This document shows, in pieces, positions 7,200 to 13,066 of a DNA stretch of 21,047 nucleotides; positions within the stretch are counted from its first letter, which is position 1, and each line of letters begins with the position of its first letter. The position numbers were made by a program, and so were the translations under genes. Origin of the DNA: a virus; IMG/VR virus record IMGVR_UViG_3300033273_000791, positions 1-21,047 of that record; one strand, written 5' to 3'. The notes under the pieces are model-generated. The model was not told the origin of the DNA, made no database searches, and was given only the letters and a program-made list of their open reading frames with translations.

Positions 7200-9041
7200 A
7201 TGGCAGAAAATAATTTTACAATTTGGCAGAGATTATCAAAGGTATTCGGACCGGATGCTACTCTTGACCAACAATCACCCACAATTAAATTTGACTCTAA
7301 GGAATTACTCAAAACTACAAACAAACAAGAGTTTGAGAGAGAAAAATTACAAGCCCAACAAACCTTTTATTTAGGTCAACAGTGGCAAAAAATAGAAAAT
7401 AACTTATATACTCAAGCGGTTTATTACGAACCAACAAGATTAGCCTCTTTTTATGATTATGAGTCTATGGAATATACTCCAGAAATTTCTGCAGCTTTGG
7501 ACATTTACTCTGAGGAATCAACTACAACTAATGAGGATGGGTTTATCTTACAAATTTATTCTGAAAGTAAAAGAATAAAATCAGTTCTTGCGGATTTGTT
7601 TAATAACAAACTTGATATTAATACAAATCTACCCATGTGGACAAGAAATACTTGTAAGTATGGTGATAACTTTGTATATCTAAAATTGGATCCAGAGAAA
7701 GGTGTAGTAGGGGCACAACAATTACCTAATATTGAGATTACTAGACAAGAAAGAGGTATGAAAATTAGTCCTGATCGTCATACATCAAATACTGAAAATG
7801 ATGCTTTGAAATTTCTATGGAAAAACAAAGATATGAACTTCAACAGTTGGGAAGTCGCACATTTCAGATTATTAGGTGATGATAGAAAACTTCCTTACGG
7901 TACTTCAATGCTAGAAAAGGCTAGAAGAATATGGAAACAATTAATTTTGTCTGAAGATGCGATGTTAATTTACCGAACATCTAGGGCACCTGAAAGAAGA
8001 GTATTTAAAGTATTTGTAGGTAACATGGATGATAAAGATGTCGAACCTTACATCCAAAGAGTTGCAAATAAATTTAAAAGAGATCAGGTTGCAGATCCAC
8101 AAAACGGTAATGTAGATTTAAGATATAATCAGATGGCTGTTGATCAGGATTACTTTATCCCTGTAAGAGATCCTAACGCTCCTAACCCTATAGATACTCT
8201 ACCAGGGGCACAAAATCTATCAGAAATTGCAGATATTGAGTATATACAGAAAAAACTATTAACCGCACTTAGAGTACCTAAAGCGTTTCTTGGTTTCGAA
8301 GAAGTTGTTGGAGATGGTAAAACATTGGCGTTACAAGACATTAGATTTGCAAGGACAATCAACAAGATTCAAAAATCTATGATACAAGAATTAAATAAGA
8401 TTGCTATTATACACTTGTATCTATTAGGTTTTGAGGATGAACTAACAAGCTTTACATTGTCATTAACTAACCCATCCACTCAAGCAGACCTACTCAAAGT
8501 TGAAAATTGGCAAACAAAAGTACAACTCTATAGAGATGCAGTTTCAGATCCAGGTAATGGTATACAGGCAGTATCAAGTTCGTGGGCTAAAAAGCATATT
8601 CTAGGATTTAGTGACGATGAAATAAAATTAGATATTCAGCAACAAAGAATTGAAAAGGCAGTTGCAGCTGAATTAGAAAAAACCCCAGAAGTTATTTCAA
8701 AAACAGGTTTATTTAGTAATATAGATAAACTGTATGGATCCAAATCCACTTCAGATTCTGGTGAGCAAGAAGGTGAAGTTTCAGAACCTTCAGATACTGG
8801 TTTTGGTGATATGGGGGGTGATATAGGTGGAGATATAGGGGGCGATATAGGGGGCGATATTCCAGATATAGGAGGGGATGATACTGGTGGTGAACCACCG
8901 GTAGAAACCTTTGTAAGAAATAAAGATTTGGATTTGATCGTTGAGGATAGTCTGTTAAATGGTATAGATTCAATTGACCTATCTAGAGGTTCAGAAGAGC
9001 TCAAAGAAATAGAAGAAAAGTTAAATAACTTATTATTGTAA
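7200..9041 (+). CDS. Portal protein (gp20-like)
   Basis: Portal vertex protein: it forms the ring through which DNA enters and leaves the head, docks the terminase and nucleates prohead assembly. Segments typical of T4 gp20 are present. 'YTPEISAALDIYSEE' lies near residues 91-105, 'YRTSRAPERRVFKVFVGNM' near 257-275 and 'DTLPGAQNLSEIADIEYIQKKL' near 331-352, followed by 'ALRVPKAFLGFE'. At 613 residues it is longer than gp20 (524 aa). The excess is mostly a C-terminal tail with a Gly-Asp-Ile-Gly repeat (about 535-556) and a final acidic helix. It follows terminase by 31 bases, with a promoter-like motif between, and lacks a Shine-Dalgarno. The tail may be a flexible tether inside the prohead, which is inference. 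Confidence 0.96.
   Translation: MAENNFTIWQRLSKVFGPDATLDQQSPTIKFDSKELLKTTNKQEFEREKLQAQQTFYLGQQWQKIENNLYTQAVYYEPTRLASFYDYESMEYTPEISAALDIYSEESTTTNEDGFILQIYSESKRIKSVLADLFNNKLDINTNLPMWTRNTCKYGDNFVYLKLDPEKGVVGAQQLPNIEITRQERGMKISPDRHTSNTENDALKFLWKNKDMNFNSWEVAHFRLLGDDRKLPYGTSMLEKARRIWKQLILSEDAMLIYRTSRAPERRVFKVFVGNMDDKDVEPYIQRVANKFKRDQVADPQNGNVDLRYNQMAVDQDYFIPVRDPNAPNPIDTLPGAQNLSEIADIEYIQKKLLTALRVPKAFLGFEEVVGDGKTLALQDIRFARTINKIQKSMIQELNKIAIIHLYLLGFEDELTSFTLSLTNPSTQADLLKVENWQTKVQLYRDAVSDPGNGIQAVSSSWAKKHILGFSDDEIKLDIQQQRIEKAVAAELEKTPEVISKTGLFSNIDKLYGSKSTSDSGEQEGEVSEPSDTGFGDMGGDIGGDIGGDIGGDIPDIGGDDTGGEPPVETFVRNKDLDLIVEDSLLNGIDSIDLSRGSEELKEIEEKLNNLLL
8805..8861 (+). repeat. 12-bp tandem repeat coding GDIG in the portal tail
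   Basis: Four full units of GGNGATAT(A/G)GGN (8805-8816, 8817-8828, 8829-8840, 8841-8852) plus a partial fifth, each encoding Gly-Asp-Ile/Met-Gly. Units differ only at wobble positions and ATA/ATG. The G-rich strand contrasts with the AT-rich surroundings and is prone to slippage. Confidence 0.9.
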
Positions 9042-9049
9042 TATTTATA
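9042..9049 (+). promoter_or_regulatory. Late-promoter-like motif TATTTATA
   Basis: TATTTATA lies immediately after the portal stop and 13 bases before the ATG at 9063, the same layout as at the other sites. The role is inferred from recurrence. Confidence 0.5.
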
Positions 9050-9062
9050 ACTAAAATAGATT

Positions 9063-9785
9063 ATGAATACTTTCGGACAACTTAAAACATATATAGAAAA
9101 TTCACTAATAGAATCTTACGGTAAAAAAGATTTTAAAAAACATTTTAAATTTTTCAAAAAGAATATTTTGGAATCTAAGGAACTGAGTGAAATAAGTTAT
9201 CTATACGATACCTTATCCAGTCCACAAAATATTGATAAAGAGATTGTTTCTGAGTTTTTAAATGAATGTATAGAAAATTTGAAAACTAAAATAAGTAGTA
9301 ACTCAGATAAAATAGATTCATTACTATCTGAGATTAGTAGTATTGAAAATAATTATGAAGTTATTGATAACGTAATCTATTCTATCGGTCCGGATTCTAT
9401 ACTAGAAAAAATAGAATCGAAAAACAAAATAAAGTCAGTACTAGTTGAAAAAGATATTACAAAAGTATATAATGAGAACTTAAGTATTCCAATCTCATCT
9501 ATGTCAAATATAGCGGCTAGAACTTTTGTAAAAAAGTACGATCATTTAAATGAATCGGATACTGAAACATTAAAAAAATATCTTACTTTATCAAAAGATA
9601 ATCTAGTAGAAGGATTCGAAGAAACTAAAGGTAAAGTTTTATCATCATTAAATGATCAATACAATAAAGCAAGTGACGATAATGAATTAAAAGAAAAAAT
9701 TACTGAAACGATTAATAAAATTGAGAATACTAAACCTAGTTTGTATAGCTTATATCAGTTAGAACAACTATCAAATAATCTGTAA
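9063..9785 (+). CDS. Helical protein between portal and protease, possible prohead core protein
   Basis: A 240-residue, Lys/Glu/Ser/Asn-rich, mostly helical protein without Cys or membrane segments. I do not recognise a family with certainty. Its place after the portal and before the protease is where T4 encodes the prohead core proteins gp67 and gp68, although those are only 80 and 141 residues. The N terminus (MNTFGQLKTYIENSLIESYG) recalls the capsid-targeting leader of T4 internal proteins (MKTYQEFIAEA), and contains LIE-S, which fits the prohead protease (L/I)xE rule. Core-protein status is therefore an inference from order and this leader. The last 15 bases overlap the end of the convergent bS21 gene. 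Confidence 0.72.
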   Translation: MNTFGQLKTYIENSLIESYGKKDFKKHFKFFKKNILESKELSEISYLYDTLSSPQNIDKEIVSEFLNECIENLKTKISSNSDKIDSLLSEISSIENNYEVIDNVIYSIGPDSILEKIESKNKIKSVLVEKDITKVYNENLSIPISSMSNIAARTFVKKYDHLNESDTETLKKYLTLSKDNLVEGFEETKGKVLSSLNDQYNKASDDNELKEKITETINKIENTKPSLYSLYQLEQLSNNL

Positions 9786-9959
9786 GTAAGTGTTCATATA
9801 AATCGCTTTCTTTTTCTGTCTTCTTTTGGTTACACTCTTTTTCTCGTAAAACATATTTTTTTTGATCTGTTCATTTTGTTTTAATTTTTGAACTTTATAC
9901 TTATACGTTTTAAGAGCTCTATCTATCCCGTCTTTTTTATTTACCTTTACTATAATCAT
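9771..9959 (-). CDS. rpsU: Ribosomal protein bS21, phage-encoded
   Basis: A 62-residue small-subunit ribosomal protein. The sequence MIIVKVNKKDGIDRALKTYK follows the Bacteroidota bS21 pattern (MIIVxVxxxxxIDRALKxYK), followed by 'FYEKKSVTKRRQKKKAIYM'. Basic residues cluster in the C-terminal half, as expected for rRNA binding. Tyr54 falls at the position where Bacteroidota bS21 has a conserved Tyr (KAAY); in that phylum bS21, with bS18 and bS6, is known to help bury the 3' end of 16S rRNA so that Shine-Dalgarno pairing is suppressed. Phage-borne bS21 genes are known and linked to late infection. It lies on the strand opposite its structural neighbours, overlaps the preceding gene tail-to-tail by 15 bases, and has its own TATTTATA motif 17 bases before the ATG. 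It likely replaces or competes with host bS21. Confidence 0.93.
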   Translation of the reverse strand: MIIVKVNKKDGIDRALKTYKYKVQKLKQNEQIKKNMFYEKKSVTKRRQKKKAIYMNTYLQII

Positions 9960-9969
9960 TTTATATGAG

Positions 9970-9986
9970 ACTATTTTATAAATAGT
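9970..9986 (-). promoter_or_regulatory. Late-promoter-like motif of bS21 within an inverted repeat
   Basis: Read on the minus strand, TATTTATA (9984-9977) precedes the bS21 start by 17 bases. It lies in a perfect inverted repeat ACTATTT-TAT-AAATAGT at 9970-9986, which could bind a dimeric regulator. This copy shows that the motif keeps its orientation to the gene when the gene is reversed. Confidence 0.5.
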
Positions 9987-9998
9987 TTATTTATTTTT

Positions 9999-10030
9999 TT
10001 TGACAATTGTAGTAATCAATGATATATTTT
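9999..10030 (+). promoter_or_regulatory. Candidate sigma promoter for the 147-aa gene
   Basis: TTGACA at 10000-10005 is followed after 17 bases by TATATT at 10023-10028, a near-perfect primary sigma promoter of the general type. The same bases fit the Bacteroidota consensus: TTTG at 9999-10002, 20 bases, then TATATTTT (TAnnTTTG with the last base off). It would give a leader of about 30 bases before the ATG at 10066. This is the only gene in the head block with such a promoter. Confidence 0.55.
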
Positions 10031-10065
10031 ACAAATATAAAATAAACTTATCATTATGATATAAT

Positions 10066-10509
10066 ATGAAAAAAGGTAAAACTAGTCGTTTAAATATTTT
10101 ACCAAAGGCTAAATGTTTTTATGGGACTGTTGACTCAAAAAATTTAAAATCTATATATATTGTTCTACAGTGTTGGGTGGAACCTCTAATAGAACTCGAT
10201 AATTGGGATCGAGTCATAGGAAATTTAGAACGACAAATAAAACACACAGTATTAGAATCTATTGATAAAATATATTTCAATAACAATACGATTGTAGATT
10301 TAGACTTAAGAAGTAGCGGTGTAATGTTAGGAAAACGTAGTTTCTTGAATCTTGAAATAACTCTATTTGTAAAAAAGGATATTGAATTTAAGTCACCAAT
10401 TTTAAAAGATAAGATTAAACAGATTGTAATTCCTATCTACAATTTCGATATATGCAAATCTAAATATTTTTTAATATACAAATCAAAATCCACTAAAATT
10501 ATCTCTTAA
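10066..10509 (+). CDS. Hypothetical protein, 147 aa
   Basis: I do not recognise this basic protein. It is mixed alpha/beta with strands such as 'SIYIVLQCWVEPL' and 'SFLNLEITLFVKKDI', two Cys-containing segments, and no membrane helix or signal. The beta-rich pattern and the phrase 'RSSGVMLGKRSFLNLEITLFV' suggest a compact folded domain. It stands alone between divergent bS21 and the protease, with a sigma-type promoter upstream (TTGACA-17-TATATT), whereas its neighbours have the TATTTATA motif, so it may be made earlier than they are. ATG 10066 is the first start after the promoter. Confidence 0.75.
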   Translation: MKKGKTSRLNILPKAKCFYGTVDSKNLKSIYIVLQCWVEPLIELDNWDRVIGNLERQIKHTVLESIDKIYFNNNTIVDLDLRSSGVMLGKRSFLNLEITLFVKKDIEFKSPILKDKIKQIVIPIYNFDICKSKYFLIYKSKSTKIIS

Positions 10510-10522
10510 ATATATTTTTAAC

Positions 10523-10530
10523 TATTTATT
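10523..10530 (+). promoter_or_regulatory. Late-promoter-like motif TATTTATT
   Basis: TATTTATT lies 14 bases before the protease ATG at 10545. The wider block AACTATTTAT(A/T)AAAA matches the minus-strand leader of bS21. Confidence 0.5.
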
Positions 10531-10544
10531 AAAAAAGTTTGAAA

Positions 10545-11270
10545 ATGAAAATTTTAGGACCTAATGACACAGGTAAAGGTATTCTTATTGAATATGATGC
10601 AGGTAACATATCACCTGAAGACAGTAGGAATGCGGAAATCATAAAAGAATCGTATGGTCAATTAGATCATTCTAGACCATTTGAATTTTACGCAACACTA
10701 CAAAAATTTGATACTCCAAATAGGAATGGTAGAATATATCCTGAAAAAATATTACGTAGAGAAGTTGAAAAATATAAGACTAATATAAATAAAGGATTAT
10801 CAATCTCTGAATTAAATCACCCAGAATCATCACTTATAGATTTAGATAGAGTATCACATTTAATTACTGACGTATGGTGGGAAGGGAATACTCTAATGGG
10901 TAAAATAAAATTATTGACATCACCAGGTTTTCACGAAAGAGGTGTTGTTTCATGTCCCGGTGATCAAGCCGCTAATTTAATGAGACAAGGTGTTACAATG
11001 GGTGTTTCATCTAGAGGTGTAGGTTCATTGGTTAACAAAGGTGAAAAAAACGAAGTTCAAGATGATTTTGAACTTATATGTTTTGACCTCGTATCAGCAC
11101 CTTCTACACCGGGGGCTTATTTGTTCTTGAATGCTGATGACAGAATGAAGTATGATGAAAAACTTGATGAAGAAACTAAACAAGAAAATAAAGATGTTGA
11201 TAGTGATTCAGAATATTTTAATCGTTCTCTTGATTTAATGAGTAGACTTTCCGATTATTTAGATAAATAA
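10545..11270 (+). CDS. Prohead maturation protease (gp21-like)
   Basis: Serine protease that digests the scaffold and trims head proteins during prohead maturation. The 241 residues (T4 gp21 has 212) keep the herpesvirus-assemblin-like fold signatures. The catalytic His is in 'ELNHPES' (H92), the Ser in 'GVSSRGVGS' (S155 or S156), and 'FDLVSAPSTPGAY' (from about F180) probably gives the third triad member and the substrate strand. The early segment 'FDTPNRNGRIYPEKIL' is typical of phage proteases of this clan. It precedes scaffold and capsid in the T4 order 21-22-23. I use ATG 10545 and not the in-frame TTG at 10539; the TATTTATT motif supports transcription starting just upstream. Confidence 0.95.
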   Translation: MKILGPNDTGKGILIEYDAGNISPEDSRNAEIIKESYGQLDHSRPFEFYATLQKFDTPNRNGRIYPEKILRREVEKYKTNINKGLSISELNHPESSLIDLDRVSHLITDVWWEGNTLMGKIKLLTSPGFHERGVVSCPGDQAANLMRQGVTMGVSSRGVGSLVNKGEKNEVQDDFELICFDLVSAPSTPGAYLFLNADDRMKYDEKLDEETKQENKDVDSDSEYFNRSLDLMSRLSDYLDK

Positions 11271-11277
11271 AATTAAT

Positions 11278-11493
11278 ATGGTTACAGCTGAAAAATATTT
11301 TGTGGTAAAAATTCAAATAGATGATGTTGATCCACAAACCGGACGAATAAAGAAACTTCGTGAAGAAAAATTGGTTAATGCAATAAGTGTTACTGATTGT
11401 GAGGCCAAAGTTATGGAAAAAATGGGTAATATATCTCTTGATTGGAGAATTACTTCAGTTAGTGAAAGTAAGATAGATGAAGTTTTCGAATAA
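11278..11493 (+). CDS. Small DUF4494-like protein
   Basis: A 71-residue protein reading 'KYFVVKIQIDDVDPQTGRIKKL..EKLVNAISVTDCEAKVMEKMG', which resembles the N-terminal half of DUF4494 proteins found in Bacteroidota and their phages (a strand pair, then 'LVDALSFTEAEARI'). No biochemical role is known to me. It is 7 bases after the protease gene and is followed by a terminator, so it is the last gene of the protease transcript. A small protein between gene 21 and gene 22 is not part of the T4 order. The DUF4494 link is by eye and moderate. Confidence 0.75.
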   Translation: MVTAEKYFVVKIQIDDVDPQTGRIKKLREEKLVNAISVTDCEAKVMEKMGNISLDWRITSVSESKIDEVFE

Positions 11494-11513
11494 GTTTATA
11501 AAAACATTTAAAT

Positions 11514-11542
11514 AAAAAAAGTCAGGGATTCCTGACTTTTTT
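11514..11542 (+). terminator. Rho-independent terminator after the protease operon
   Basis: GTCAGG (11521-11526), loop GATT, CCTGAC (11531-11536), then six T. An A run before the stem pairs with the T run, so it can work in both directions. It isolates the scaffold-capsid operon from the protease operon. Confidence 0.88.
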
Positions 11543-11592
11543 GTTTTTACACATGTAATAGAATACTTTTTTTTATTCTGCACATATTTATT
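11540..11592 (+). promoter_or_regulatory. Promoter region of the scaffold-capsid operon
   Basis: Two candidates lie between the terminator and the ATG at 11619. One is a Bacteroidota-like pair: TTTG at about 11540-11543, 20 bases, then TACTTTTT (one base off TAnnTTTG). The other is the recurrent TATTTATT at 11585-11592, 26 bases before the start, followed by an inverted repeat (TTTATTT / AAATAAA). No other start signal is seen for the highly expressed capsid gene, so one of these should drive it. Confidence 0.45.
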
Positions 11593-11618
11593 TGTAAATA
11601 AACCTTATTAAAAATAAA

Positions 11619-13049
11619 ATGGCAGATAAAAAACAATCTTTAGTTGAAGAGGCACTTTTACAAATGGAAAATTTAAAAGAAGCCGTAACTGAAAATGCAA
11701 AAGGAATACTTGCTTCTACTATGAAGGAAGAAATCAGTCAATTAGTAAAAGAATCTCTTAAAGAAGAAGAGGTTGAAATGGAAGAATCAGCCGAAGTCGA
11801 AACTGAAATGGAAGAAGCGGTCACCGATGAGATGACTGAACAAGAAGATGACACAGAAGACTTAGTCGATGTAGACGATGTTGAAGTGGACGACCTCGAA
11901 CTTGATTTAGATAATGACTCTGATGATGAAGAAGAAACAGAGTTGGATTTAGATATCGAAGATAGTGACGAACTAGACCTTGATGATCTTATGTTATCAG
12001 ATTTACCAGGTGACGATTTGGAAGTCGATAGTGAAGAAGAAATCTTAGCACCATTAGACTTAACAATGGCCACAGACGACGAAGTTTTGGCAGTGTTTAA
12101 GAAAATGGGTGAGGAAGACGGTATCCTAGTCCAACAAACAGAAGATGGTGTTCATATAAAAGATGACACTGAAGATGTTGAATATGAAATCAAAATGGAG
12201 TCAAAGAATACCGATTCAACTGAAGGTGATATCATTTACGAAATCGAAATTGGTGAAGAAGATGATCTCGAAGAAGGTTGGAATGAAATGGTAGATGAAG
12301 AAGAAACCGATGAAGCTAGTTGTGGAACTCATGAAGAAGTGAGTGAAATTAAAGTCGATTTCGGTGAAGAAATGGATGAAATGAAAGTAGACTTTGGTGA
12401 AGACATGGATGAAGTGTATGAAGAAGACATGGAAGAAATGATCGAAGGATACGGTTCAAAACATGAAGTCGAAGAAGGTGAAGAACATGAGATGGTTGAA
12501 GGTGAAACTGAAGAAGGTGAAACTGAAGAAGGTGAAACTGAAGAAGGAGTATCTAGATCATTTAACCAGGGACGTAACCAAAGAGTTAGACCAGACAACT
12601 ATCCAGATAAGTTCAAAAGACCTGGAGCTAGAAATGAATCTTTAGAAAGAAGAAAGTTGTCAAATGAAGTTAAACAATTGAGAGAAAAAAATGAGGAGTA
12701 TAGAAATGCTCTTAATGTTTTCAGAGAGAAGTTAACTGAAGTTGCAGTATTTAATTCTAATCTAGCATACGCTACTCGTTTGTTCACTGAACACACAACT
12801 ACAAAACAGGAAAAAATAAATATACTTAGACGTTTCGATGGTGTCGAAACTCTAAAAGAATCCAAATCATTATATAAAACTATTAAGGATAGTTTGAATG
12901 ATACGGGTTCTGAAACAATTAAGGAATCATTCGAAACTACAGTCGAAAAGACACCTTCTAATGGTTCAGCAACAAACTTAATTGAAAATAAAACATATGA
13001 GAATCCTCAATTTATGAGAATGAAGGATCTTATGAAAAAATTAAAATAA
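11619..13049 (+). CDS. Prohead scaffold / core protein (gp22-like)
   Basis: The internal scaffold round which the capsid shell assembles, later digested by the protease. The 476 residues are far longer than T4 gp22 (269 aa). Residues 1-50 are helical. About 50-330 are extremely acidic low complexity, with D/E runs, two copies of a 'KVDFGE(E/D)MDE' unit, and three perfect GETEE repeats. The C-terminal third is a conserved gp22-type coiled-coil region, 'RRKLSNEVKQLREKNEEYRNALNVFREKL', then 'AVFNSNLAYATRLFTEHTTTKQEKINILRRFD', which identifies the family. It lies between protease and capsid, as in T4, and is followed by the capsid gene after 17 bases. (L/I)xE sites are frequent, as expected of a substrate of the prohead protease. 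Confidence 0.92.
   Translation: MADKKQSLVEEALLQMENLKEAVTENAKGILASTMKEEISQLVKESLKEEEVEMEESAEVETEMEEAVTDEMTEQEDDTEDLVDVDDVEVDDLELDLDNDSDDEEETELDLDIEDSDELDLDDLMLSDLPGDDLEVDSEEEILAPLDLTMATDDEVLAVFKKMGEEDGILVQQTEDGVHIKDDTEDVEYEIKMESKNTDSTEGDIIYEIEIGEEDDLEEGWNEMVDEEETDEASCGTHEEVSEIKVDFGEEMDEMKVDFGEDMDEVYEEDMEEMIEGYGSKHEVEEGEEHEMVEGETEEGETEEGETEEGVSRSFNQGRNQRVRPDNYPDKFKRPGARNESLERRKLSNEVKQLREKNEEYRNALNVFREKLTEVAVFNSNLAYATRLFTEHTTTKQEKINILRRFDGVETLKESKSLYKTIKDSLNDTGSETIKESFETTVEKTPSNGSATNLIENKTYENPQFMRMKDLMKKLK
12501..12545 (+). repeat. Three perfect 15-bp repeats in the scaffold gene
   Basis: GGTGAAACTGAAGAA occurs three times without a change (12501-12515, 12516-12530, 12531-12545), coding GETEE each time. 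The perfect identity suggests recent slippage, unlike the diverged Asp/Leu repeats at 2141-2292. Confidence 0.95.
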
Positions 13050-13066
13050 TCTAAAAAAATAATACA

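Noticed and set aside
8805-8861. CRISPR-like or G-quadruplex repeat
   Set aside because: The 12-bp units are in frame and encode GDIG in the portal protein, with no spacers; G runs are short and interrupted by GATATA, so a quadruplex is not well supported.
10032-10039. TATATTTG on the minus strand as a Bacteroidota -7 element for bS21
   Set aside because: No TTTG lies 19-21 bases upstream on that strand, and it is about 70 bases from the bS21 start. The TATTTATA motif nearer the gene is a better candidate.
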